A DNA stretch of 51,893 nt, taken from contig CACXMR010000036.1 in NCBI GenBank assembly GCA_902768825.1, positions 1 through 51,893 on the forward strand. Reading direction: 5' to 3'. Shown one piece after another: positions 43,078 to 51,699 of this stretch. The position numbers and the translations under genes were made by a program. The notes below the pieces were generated by a model. The model was not told the DNA's origin, made no database searches, and saw nothing but the letters and a program-made list of their open reading frames with translations. The first letter of the stretch is position 1. Each line of letters begins with the position of its first letter. Source of the DNA: an uncultured Ruminococcus sp. GTDB taxonomy: Bacteria > Bacillota > Clostridia > Oscillospirales > Acutalibacteraceae.

Positions 43078-44811
43078 TCAGTAAGATATTGTTACGTTAG
43101 TCACGTTAAAGCCCAGCACACGGTTATAGCTGACTGAAGAGCTGAGCTTGCGCACAAGCTGAAGCCCTGTGATCCGTTTGCCGCTGGTATCAATGTAGTC
43201 TGTAGGGTCAAACTCGGTGCCGTTGTCACGCAGGCGGATATTCACCTTGTCGTCAAAAATGCGCACACAAACGTCAACTGTTTTATTGGAAGATGATCGT
43301 GCATAGGTGGCGATGTTGTGGCACAATTCTTCTACCGCCACGCCAACCGCATTGACTGTATTTTCCGGCAGGGAATTTTCTTTGCAAAACGTCATCGCCT
43401 CTTCGGATGCCCTGATCGCCTGTGACACCTCATTGTCTACCGTAAAGTCATAGGCAATGCCGTCCTGCTCTTCGATGCCCAGGATATTCTTCTTTTTGCA
43501 GACCTTCTTGCTGATAAACATTGCCGCAACGGTGATGGCCACTGTGAGCGCCTTTGACACGGGAAAGGATATCCACAGCCAATAGATATCATACTGAGCG
43601 AACCAATACATCAGGGGCACTATGGTGAGGACGCCGTCCAGCATAACGAGAAGATTTGCAAGCCCTCTCTGTTTGGTGGCCTGAAAGAATGAACGCATGA
43701 CATAGATCACGCCAAGGATGGGGATGTTGATGGAGAAAATGCGGAAGGTTGCGGCAAAGACATCGGTTACTGCCGGGTCGGTCAATCCATACATTGAGGC
43801 AAGCTGTGTCGGCATGATCTCGGAAATAAGAAAGACAATTACCGACAGTCCTACGGTGACTATCATGCCGTAGCGCAGGGTGAGCTTTTGTCCGTTGGTG
43901 TCCTTTTCGCCGTAGAGTGCACCCAGAATCGGCAGAAGCGTCATTGAGGCGCCCTCTACAAATATGAAGGCAAGGCTGTTGAGGGAGAAGGAAACCGATG
44001 CGATCTTTCCGCCCATGACACCTGTAGAGGAAAGGATGATGGCATTGGTAAAAAACAGTCTTAAAAAGTTGCACACATAAATCAGCGCTGAGGGCAGACC
44101 CACATTAAAGATCTTGCCGATCTCTTTAAGCCGACCCCATGCCGCCTTTGTAAAGTGGACGGTTCTCTTTTTGGATCTGAAATAGATGATGGTCATTGCC
44201 GTGCCCACGACATAGCCCGTCACGGTAGCCCAGCCTGCTCCTGCCACGCCCCAGCCGAACACTCCCATATACAGTCCGTCACACAGGAGATTGACGACAT
44301 TTGACACTATCGGCAGGGCTGTCGCCAGCTTTCTCATTCCGTCTGTGCGGGCATATGCCGCTGTCTGGTTGACTGCCGCTACCAGGGGCGTCAATATCCA
44401 CAGGGGCAGGAGATAGTCTATGACAAGGCCCACAAGCTCGGTTTTGCCCTGAGCGAGAAGGTCTGCAGTAGGGCTTATGACCATAAGCCCTATTATCGAG
44501 ATCAGTACCGTTGACAGGATTCCCGACCAGAAGGACAGGGTAAAGGCTACATCTGCCCCCTGCTTGTCACGCTTGCTTTTTTTGATGATGGACAGGGTAT
44601 TGCCGCCAAAGGTAAACATGGCAATGGGAATACTGCGGAGAAAGATAATGCAGGTGGTCAGGTTGATGGCATAAAGCTCAACAGTGCCGAGGAGCTGTCC
44701 TACCATTATTCCGTCAAGTATGCCCGAAAGGTAGGTGGATGCCGTCATCGCCAGAGTCGCCACCAGGAGACTGCGGTATTTTTCATTAAGAAGATTGCCT
44801 CTTCGTTTCAT
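43078..44811 (-). CDS. MATE efflux transporter fused to an RsbW-like HATPase domain
   Basis: 577 aa. The first about 445 residues are a complete 12-TM MATE transporter (SGILDGIMVGQLLG, two MatE repeats). The last about 125 residues form a GHKL ATPase domain with the N box VEELCHNIATYA, a DNGTEFDP box and GLQLVRKL, as in RsbW/SpoIIAB. MATE proteins are normally about 450 aa without this tail. The fusion puts a predicted STAS kinase or STAS-binding domain on the exporter. The ATG at 44811 has AAGGGGG eight bases upstream; the gene begins 20 bases after the NRPS. Confidence 0.93.
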   Translation of the reverse strand: MKRRGNLLNEKYRSLLVATLAMTASTYLSGILDGIMVGQLLGTVELYAINLTTCIIFLRSIPIAMFTFGGNTLSIIKKSKRDKQGADVAFTLSFWSGILSTVLISIIGLMVISPTADLLAQGKTELVGLVIDYLLPLWILTPLVAAVNQTAAYARTDGMRKLATALPIVSNVVNLLCDGLYMGVFGWGVAGAGWATVTGYVVGTAMTIIYFRSKKRTVHFTKAAWGRLKEIGKIFNVGLPSALIYVCNFLRLFFTNAIILSSTGVMGGKIASVSFSLNSLAFIFVEGASMTLLPILGALYGEKDTNGQKLTLRYGMIVTVGLSVIVFLISEIMPTQLASMYGLTDPAVTDVFAATFRIFSINIPILGVIYVMRSFFQATKQRGLANLLVMLDGVLTIVPLMYWFAQYDIYWLWISFPVSKALTVAITVAAMFISKKVCKKKNILGIEEQDGIAYDFTVDNEVSQAIRASEEAMTFCKENSLPENTVNAVGVAVEELCHNIATYARSSSNKTVDVCVRIFDDKVNIRLRDNGTEFDPTDYIDTSGKRITGLQLVRKLSSSVSYNRVLGFNVTNVTISY

Positions 44812-44831
44812 ACGTCAGGACCCCCTTATTT

Positions 44832-47800
44832 TTATCTCTTGAGGTTGTCCTTGCGGAAGAACCGGAAGCCACGCAGTACATTGATAAAGTCGTCCACATA
44901 TTTTTCATTGCTTGCGTTCCAGAAGAAGCCCATGCGGGCAAGTATCTGTGTGGTGTAGTGGGCGCTGAAGGGCAGAGCAACGATTTTTTTGCCGTGGGAA
45001 GTGTTCATGTAGGCTGTCATGCTGGAGAGAATCGCCGCTTTTTCGGGGTCCTTCTGGGCTTCGTGAAGGGCGGAAGCAAACTCCTCATATTCCACAAACT
45101 CTACCTTGCTGACGTTTTTGTCCATCTGACGGATGATATCTCCCAGGGGCAGGGTGTGGTTGTTGACAGCATTGAACACACAGCACTCCCTGGGGGTCCT
45201 GGCAAGCTTCAGGAAGGCTTCGCAGGAACGGTCTATCGGCCCCATGCAGACCTGGTTTTCTATCATGTTATAGGGGAAGCATCCCAGCAGGCTGTAGGAA
45301 CGCAGACGCCCCATAAAGTTATTGGTGAGGAAGTTTATCTGGAATTCGCCGTCTGACTCTCGTGCGGCAAGGGTGCCCACACGGATGACCTTTGCGTCAA
45401 GCCCCTCGGCGGCGGCTTCAAGCACCATGCGCTCGCCCATAAGCTTTGAGGATGTATACTTGTTGTCAAGGGTCTGTCCAAAGTAGAGTGACTGCTCGTC
45501 AAGCTCCCGGCGGCTGAGCTTTGAGACATCATCGGTGGTGCCCGATACGGAAACCGTGGAGAAGTGTATGAGCCTTGCATTGAGCTTCTGACAAAGCTTT
45601 ATGCAGTTGACAGCGCCGCCCACGTTGATATCCTCGATGTCGGTGCCGTTGGAGAAATGCTTTACGTTTGCCGCACAGTTGAAGACCGTATTTATGGGCA
45701 GGCTTTCAAAGGGCTCAAAGTATTTATAGTCGGTGACGTCTCCGTTAAGCACCTCTACACGGGTCCTGAACTCTTCCTCAAGGTCGGAGCCAAAGTAGTA
45801 AAACAGCATATTCTCAAGGCGTTCGGCGGCAGAGTCATACCTTCCCTTACGCACCATGCAGTATGCCCTGCCCTCTTCACGCCGCAGGAATTCCGCAAGC
45901 AGGTGGGCACCCATATAGCCTGTGGCACCGGTGATGAGCACGTTTCCAAGCTCTCTTTTCTCACCGCTCAGGAAGGCCGCTACGTTGTTCTTTGCAAGCA
46001 GGGCGTCTATCTTGGAATAATCGTAGCCCTCAAAGTCAAACAGCTTGTTTGTATCGTTGACCTCGCCGTCCTTAAACAGCTCTGCAAGGGCTCTCGGTGT
46101 GGTATATTTGAACACATCGCCGTAGGTGATCTGGAAGCCGTGTTCGGAAGCATCCAGCACTACCGAAGTAACTATCAGCGACGTGCCGCCGATCTCAAAG
46201 AAATCATCTGTCGCACCCACACGGTCAAGCTTCAGCACCTTTTTGAAGGACTCGCAGAAGAATTCCTCAGTCTTGTTCGCCGGGGCAACATATTCTCCCA
46301 GGCTCACCGGAACAGGCTCGGGAAGCATCTTGGTGTCGGTCTTGCCGTTGGCCGTGATGGGCATTTCGTTCATCTGGAGATAGGCTGTGGGGATCATATA
46401 GTGAGTAAGGTGCTTTTTAAGCTCTTCTCTGAGCGCATTGATGTCTATTTCTTCATCAGCGGTGAAGTATGCGCAGAGATTTTCCTGACCGCTGAGCTTG
46501 CGGATGATCACGGCGACCTTCTTGATGTGGGGCTGCTGTGCGATAAGGCCCTCGATCTCGCCCAGCTCTATGCGCAGACCTCTGAGCTTAACCTGACTGT
46601 CAAGTCTGCCCAGAATGTGTACGTTGCCGTCCTTGTCCCACTTTGCATAGTCGCCGGAGCGGTACATACGCTGACCGGCAAATTCCACAAACGCCTGAGC
46701 GGTCTTTTCGGGCAGGTTGCGATAGCCCTTTGCTACACCCACGCCGCCGATATACAGCTCGCCCACAACGCCGTAGGGCGATACGTCGCCGAATTTGTCA
46801 ACAATGACCTCGCTGTAGTTGAGCAATGGTCTGCCCACCGTAACCTGTGAAGCGTTTGTCAGGTCGGCGGCATTGCAGGAAACGGTTATTTCCGTGGGAC
46901 CGTAGGTGTTAACGATCCTTATCTCCTTTGAACATTCCTTGATGGTGTCACGCAGGGACATGGGATAGCCCTCACCGCCGGACATGACAAGACGGCACTT
47001 TGAGAGAGCGTCCTTGAAGGGAGCATATTCCAGATACTGCTGGAGTCTTGAGGGTGTGGCGTTTATGCAGTCAACACTATACTTTTCCATCAGCTCCGCA
47101 AGGGCACGGGGATCGTTCATCTCGTCCTCGCCTGCAAAAACAAGGGTCTTGCCGTTGCAGAATGCCGCCGTGTGCTCCTTGAAGGACATATCAAAGGAAA
47201 CAGTCGTCACGGAAAGATAGGTATTTACATTATTTTTGAGATAATAGATGTGTGAGTTTGCCGGATGGGGCGTGAGATAGTTGCAGATGCCCTTGTGACG
47301 GAGCATGACTCCCTTGGGCTTTCCGGTGGAGCCTGAGGTGTAGATCATATAGCTAAGCTCACGGTCGCTCATCTCCACATCCGGGTTATCGGTATTGTCG
47401 CCTGTGGTGATCTCTTCCACGTTGATAGCCTTGTCGGCAGGATAATCCCCAAGCTTGTCGGCGGTTGTGATGATGAAGGATGCTTCGGAGTCGGTAATGA
47501 TATGGTTTATCCTGTCTGCGGGATACTGCGGATCGCAGGGAATGAACGCCGCTCCCGCTTTGTTCACGCCGAACAGGCAGGCAAAGAAACAGCTTTCTCT
47601 CGGCAGGAGCAGGGCAACGCTGTCGCCGGTTTTGATGCCCCTGGCGATAAGGTTGTGGGCAACGATATTGGCCTTTTGGTTAAGCTCAGTGTATGTAAGG
47701 ACAGCGTCCTTAGCGATAAGGGCGGTCTTGTCGGGATTATCGGAAACGCTCTTTTCAAACAGCCTGTGGAGAAGGGTTATGGGAATGTCTTCCCTGGCTT

Positions 47801-50762
47801 CTACGGCGAATTTATCAAGCTCTGCCTTCTGATTTGCCGGCAGGGCGAGGGCGTCTCTTACCGTTCTGGCATTGCCGAGAAGGTCGATAGCAGACCTCAT
47901 CTGATCGACAAAGTAATTAACCAATACATCCTCAAACAGCTCCGAGGAATACTGCACCATAAAGTGGAGACCCTTTGCGCCCTTGCGGATGACTATGCCG
48001 ATGTCACGGCTCATCTTCTGGAGGGGTGAATACATCTCGACGCTCAGGCCGTCTTTGCTGTAGGCGGGCGGGTTCCACATGAAGTTTACACTCACGTCAA
48101 ACATGGGGTTGCGGGACTCATCACGCCGCTTGACAAACTCGGCAACAACGTCCTCAAAGGGCAGATATGCACCGTAGGTCACACTGCGCACGGCTTCGCT
48201 GACGCTCTGCAGGTAATCCTGAATTTCTGCGCTTCTCTTGGGGCGCACACGGACGGGAGCGGTATTGACGAACATTCCGATGACGTTATCGGCACCGTTG
48301 GGGCGCATATTGGTGGGTATGCCCAGCACTACATCTTCCGATGAGGTGTATTTGCCCAGGGTCATGGACACCGCCGAGAAGATCAGCTCAAACTCTGTCA
48401 CGCTGTATTTGCGGGCGGTGTTGTCAATGGCTTTCAGCTTTTCGTTGTCTATGTCAAAATCTATTTCACGGTCGGACAGGGGGTGCACTCTCGGACGCTT
48501 GCCCTTGGTGGGCATTTCGTTGACAGGCACACCGTCAGCAAATATCTCTCTGTAATACTTTAGCCCGCTGTCATATTTTGCTTCGAGGCTGTCGTCATAA
48601 AGGTCAGAAAGGTCTATCTCGGAAGCGGTGACCTCTTTGCCGTTCAGGCCGTCAATGAGCTCGCTGACAAAGGTTTTGGCAGAGCCGCCGTCAAAAGCGA
48701 TGTGGTGTATGGCAAGATGGAGTATTATACTGCCGTCTGCAACGGAATAAAGCGTGGGTCTTACGGGTATTCCGGTATTAAGGTCAAAGGGCTCGGCATA
48801 GCTGTCAATGATGCTTATGACCTCTTCACGGGATGCGGCAGTCTTCTCAACGATCTCCGGCAGGTCATCCGAAAGTATGCGTACGGGCAAGCCGTTTTGC
48901 TCGCCATAGTATGATGTAAAGGCTTCGTGAGCCTTGAACACGGCATTCAGGGCGTTCTTTACCGCTTCGATATCAGAGCCTTTGATGATTGCGGCAATGT
49001 TCAGGTTATAGACCACTGACTTTTCGTTCAGCTTCTGTTCAAGATACATTCCACGCTCTGAGGGCGTGAGGGGATATATCCTTGCTTTCTTTTCCTTTTT
49101 GACAAGGCTCTTTGCCGATGCCTTCTGAATGAGCAGGCGCTCGATCATCCGGGGAGTTTTGCCTGCAAAGATGTCGGCGGTGGATATCTTGTATATTCCG
49201 CACTTTGCGGCAGTCATGGCGCACTTGATGGAGTCGCCGCCAAGAGCAAAGAAATCATCGTCTATGCCCACGTTCTCAACGCCGAGCACTTCCTCAAAGG
49301 CAGTGCAAAGCACTCTTTGCATATCCGTTTCGGGGGCGATATAATCGGTCTTGAAATTGCCTGCTTCGGGAGCTATGAGAGCGTTTCTGTCAAGCTTGCC
49401 GTTTGCGTTGACGGGGAGCTTGTCCAGACGTACAAAGAAGGCGGGTATCATATAGGGCGGAAGCTTTTTGGATATGGCGCTTTTAAGGTCATCGGCATTG
49501 ATAGGTGCGTTTTCCACATAATACGCCACAAGATAGACCTGACCGTATTGGTTTTTGAAGTCCTTGATGGCGGCGTCATGGATGCCCTCGGTGTTTTTGA
49601 TGATCGCCTCGATCTCTCCCGGCTCAACACGCTGACCGTTGATCTTCACCATCCAGTCCTTGCGGTTGAGATAGATTATATTGCCGTCCTCTGCCATTTT
49701 CACTATATCTCCGGTCCTCAGGAGCTTTTTGTAGCCGTCTGTTTCTGCAAAGGGGTTGTCAACAAATGTCTTTGCGCTCTGCTCCGGAAGATTGAGGTAG
49801 CAGTCGGCGAATATTCCCGCAAGGCAAAGCTCTCCCTCGTCGGCTTCGTTGCCGTTTTCGTCAAGGATATGGGTGCGGATATCACCGATGGGCTTTCCTA
49901 TAGGGGTGTTGTCATATTTCTTATCGACCCGGAACATCATTACGGCGCCGGCGGATTCCGTCTGACCATAGCTGACGATGATCTCAAAATCATCGCTGTA
50001 GGTGTTGCTGACCCTCTCGCTTCCCGTATAAACCACCTTGAGGGAATCCCCCTTGGGCTTGAACACCTTCAGCATTTTGGGGCTGATAAAGGTACGGTTG
50101 ATCTTGTTTTCATAGATATAGTCCGCCAGGAGCACAGGGTCACGCATTGCCTGATATGGCATGAGGTAAGCCGTAAGGCATGAACAAAGGGGAGCGAATA
50201 CACCCTGCACCGAAGCAACAAAGGTAAAGGGCGCACCAAGGGCGGCACGGAAGCCACGGGGGGGCTTTGCATAATCAGAATATCTTGCTATAGAATCCTC
50301 AATGCCGCCATGGGTGTGCAGAACACCCTTCGGCTTTCCTGTGGAGCCTGAGGTATAGATGAGCAGAGAGGGATCCTCAGGAAGAGAAGCGACCGTTTCG
50401 TATAAGGGATCTTCCCTGTCGATATCACGCAGGAATTTTTCGTTGATGACGGCCTTTGCGTCACAGTCATTCCGGATAAATTCAAGACGCTCCGGCGGGT
50501 ATGCGGGAGACAGGGGTGCGAATGCGGCGCCCACCTTCCAGACAGCATACATGGATGCTATATACTCCTTGTTTCGGGGAAGCTCGATAGTCACAAAGTC
50601 TCCCCGTGAAACACCCTGCTTTTTGAGCCTTGCCGCCACCCTTGCGGCATAGAGGTCAAACTCACCATAGGTGAAGCTGTTGTTTTCTCCCTGATCCACG
50701 ATCACCACATGATCCGGACAGTCAGCAACATTTTGTTGTATTCGCTCGATGATACTGCTCAT
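44832..50762 (-). CDS. Nonribosomal peptide synthetase, A-T-C-A-T-R
   Basis: 1976 aa. A1 about 1-460 (IYTSGSTGKPKG at 135-146), T1 about 475-545 (LGGDSIK, Ser511), C about 560-985 (HHIAFDG at 686-692), A2 about 995-1480 (IYTSGSTGKPKG at 1140-1151), T2 about 1490-1565 (GGTSL, Ser1528) and a terminal thioester reductase from about 1605 (LITGATGYMGAHLL; YTSSK further on). The reductase should release an aldehyde. A1 has Val182 (FVASV) where amino-acid A domains have Asp235, so it may activate an acid without an alpha-amino group. A2 keeps that Asp (FDMSFKE, Asp1191), with Lys1195 at the position of GrsA 239. No phosphopantetheinyl transferase gene is in the window. The ATG at 50762 has AAAGGAG just upstream. 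Confidence 0.96.
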   Translation of the reverse strand: MSSIIERIQQNVADCPDHVVIVDQGENNSFTYGEFDLYAARVAARLKKQGVSRGDFVTIELPRNKEYIASMYAVWKVGAAFAPLSPAYPPERLEFIRNDCDAKAVINEKFLRDIDREDPLYETVASLPEDPSLLIYTSGSTGKPKGVLHTHGGIEDSIARYSDYAKPPRGFRAALGAPFTFVASVQGVFAPLCSCLTAYLMPYQAMRDPVLLADYIYENKINRTFISPKMLKVFKPKGDSLKVVYTGSERVSNTYSDDFEIIVSYGQTESAGAVMMFRVDKKYDNTPIGKPIGDIRTHILDENGNEADEGELCLAGIFADCYLNLPEQSAKTFVDNPFAETDGYKKLLRTGDIVKMAEDGNIIYLNRKDWMVKINGQRVEPGEIEAIIKNTEGIHDAAIKDFKNQYGQVYLVAYYVENAPINADDLKSAISKKLPPYMIPAFFVRLDKLPVNANGKLDRNALIAPEAGNFKTDYIAPETDMQRVLCTAFEEVLGVENVGIDDDFFALGGDSIKCAMTAAKCGIYKISTADIFAGKTPRMIERLLIQKASAKSLVKKEKKARIYPLTPSERGMYLEQKLNEKSVVYNLNIAAIIKGSDIEAVKNALNAVFKAHEAFTSYYGEQNGLPVRILSDDLPEIVEKTAASREEVISIIDSYAEPFDLNTGIPVRPTLYSVADGSIILHLAIHHIAFDGGSAKTFVSELIDGLNGKEVTASEIDLSDLYDDSLEAKYDSGLKYYREIFADGVPVNEMPTKGKRPRVHPLSDREIDFDIDNEKLKAIDNTARKYSVTEFELIFSAVSMTLGKYTSSEDVVLGIPTNMRPNGADNVIGMFVNTAPVRVRPKRSAEIQDYLQSVSEAVRSVTYGAYLPFEDVVAEFVKRRDESRNPMFDVSVNFMWNPPAYSKDGLSVEMYSPLQKMSRDIGIVIRKGAKGLHFMVQYSSELFEDVLVNYFVDQMRSAIDLLGNARTVRDALALPANQKAELDKFAVEAREDIPITLLHRLFEKSVSDNPDKTALIAKDAVLTYTELNQKANIVAHNLIARGIKTGDSVALLLPRESCFFACLFGVNKAGAAFIPCDPQYPADRINHIITDSEASFIITTADKLGDYPADKAINVEEITTGDNTDNPDVEMSDRELSYMIYTSGSTGKPKGVMLRHKGICNYLTPHPANSHIYYLKNNVNTYLSVTTVSFDMSFKEHTAAFCNGKTLVFAGEDEMNDPRALAELMEKYSVDCINATPSRLQQYLEYAPFKDALSKCRLVMSGGEGYPMSLRDTIKECSKEIRIVNTYGPTEITVSCNAADLTNASQVTVGRPLLNYSEVIVDKFGDVSPYGVVGELYIGGVGVAKGYRNLPEKTAQAFVEFAGQRMYRSGDYAKWDKDGNVHILGRLDSQVKLRGLRIELGEIEGLIAQQPHIKKVAVIIRKLSGQENLCAYFTADEEIDINALREELKKHLTHYMIPTAYLQMNEMPITANGKTDTKMLPEPVPVSLGEYVAPANKTEEFFCESFKKVLKLDRVGATDDFFEIGGTSLIVTSVVLDASEHGFQITYGDVFKYTTPRALAELFKDGEVNDTNKLFDFEGYDYSKIDALLAKNNVAAFLSGEKRELGNVLITGATGYMGAHLLAEFLRREEGRAYCMVRKGRYDSAAERLENMLFYYFGSDLEEEFRTRVEVLNGDVTDYKYFEPFESLPINTVFNCAANVKHFSNGTDIEDINVGGAVNCIKLCQKLNARLIHFSTVSVSGTTDDVSKLSRRELDEQSLYFGQTLDNKYTSSKLMGERMVLEAAAEGLDAKVIRVGTLAARESDGEFQINFLTNNFMGRLRSYSLLGCFPYNMIENQVCMGPIDRSCEAFLKLARTPRECCVFNAVNNHTLPLGDIIRQMDKNVSKVEFVEYEEFASALHEAQKDPEKAAILSSMTAYMNTSHGKKIVALPFSAHYTTQILARMGFFWNASNEKYVDDFINVLRGFRFFRKDNLKR

Positions 50763-50824
50763 ATTGACACTCCTTTGTCTGTCATTTTTCTCAAAAATTC
50801 ACCAAAAACGAAAACATTTATAAA

Positions 50825-50853
50825 ATTATATCATAAAACTCTTTTTTTTTCAA
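50825..50853 (-). promoter_or_regulatory. Promoter of the NRPS operon
   Basis: Minus-strand TTGAAA (50848-50853), an A-rich 17-base spacer and TATAAT (50825-50830), about 60 bases before the NRPS start. It reads as a vegetative sigma-A promoter. Confidence 0.8.
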
Positions 50854-50868
50854 CATTTTATTCAATCA

Positions 50869-51618
50869 TCAGGCCGGACACAGGGTTGCACCAAAAAGCG
50901 GCAGTGCAAACAGCGAGCAGATCAGGGGTACGCCAAAAAACAGTGTTATTACTCTTTTGTGGCTTTTGCTTATCCTGGAATGTCTCAGTCCTGTCAGTAT
51001 GGCCACTGCTGCCACAAGGGCATAAGCAAATGTTACTACACATCCGACCTCATAATTTGAGATTCCCTCTTCGCTGACAGAAAAGCTGAACGGAAAGAAA
51101 AGATTGACAAAGCATACAATAGTCAAAGGAACTATCAGTATCTGCAGGAGCATTATGAGCCGCTTAGGCAGAAAGAAGTCCAGATCCGCAACGACTCTGA
51201 CATAACGCCAGAAGCTATACATCAGCAGCGGGATGAAAATAAAAATCCCGATATTGACAATAATAATCATTGCCCGCAGCTTAGGAAGCCCCTGCATTAT
51301 TCCGGAACATTCATCCAAAAACAAAAGCACTCCGTTTGCAAAGATTATAGTCGCAAACAAAAAGGTCATATCCCCGTTGCTGTCCCGTCCTGTGAGACAG
51401 CCCTTAAACATTGCAACGCATATGCCCATCCCGATAACGTCAACCCCCACATACATCGCCCATTTGCCGGGCAGCGTATCCATGGGTCTGAGCATCGACA
51501 GGACTAAGCTCAGCAGGCACATTACTATCGTCATATAATAAAGCACCGGGAGATACCATTTTAAGTTTCTTATCCTGTCAAATGATTTATTCTGGTCAAT
51601 AGAAAGTGTTCCTTTCAC
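50869..51618 (-). CDS. Multi-TM protein resembling a sensor domain without output
   Basis: 249 aa with about seven TM helices and short loops; no family recognised. The arrangement resembles 7-TM input domains of kinases or GGDEF proteins, yet the chain stops at FGATLCPA right after the last helix, with no output domain. It may be a truncated receptor or a stand-alone membrane partner of the NRPS operon, whose promoter begins only about 20 bases downstream. The start is GTG at 51618, supported by AGGAG. I see no clear remnant of an output domain in the 100 bases that follow. Confidence 0.75.
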   Translation of the reverse strand: MKGTLSIDQNKSFDRIRNLKWYLPVLYYMTIVMCLLSLVLSMLRPMDTLPGKWAMYVGVDVIGMGICVAMFKGCLTGRDSNGDMTFLFATIIFANGVLLFLDECSGIMQGLPKLRAMIIIVNIGIFIFIPLLMYSFWRYVRVVADLDFFLPKRLIMLLQILIVPLTIVCFVNLFFPFSFSVSEEGISNYEVGCVVTFAYALVAAVAILTGLRHSRISKSHKRVITLFFGVPLICSLFALPLFGATLCPA

Positions 51619-51699
51619 TGATAAATCACTCCTGTCTCAGTTTTTTGAGGCTGTCGGGACATTGTTTTTACTCTCCACATGAAATAGTTTTATTCTTTG

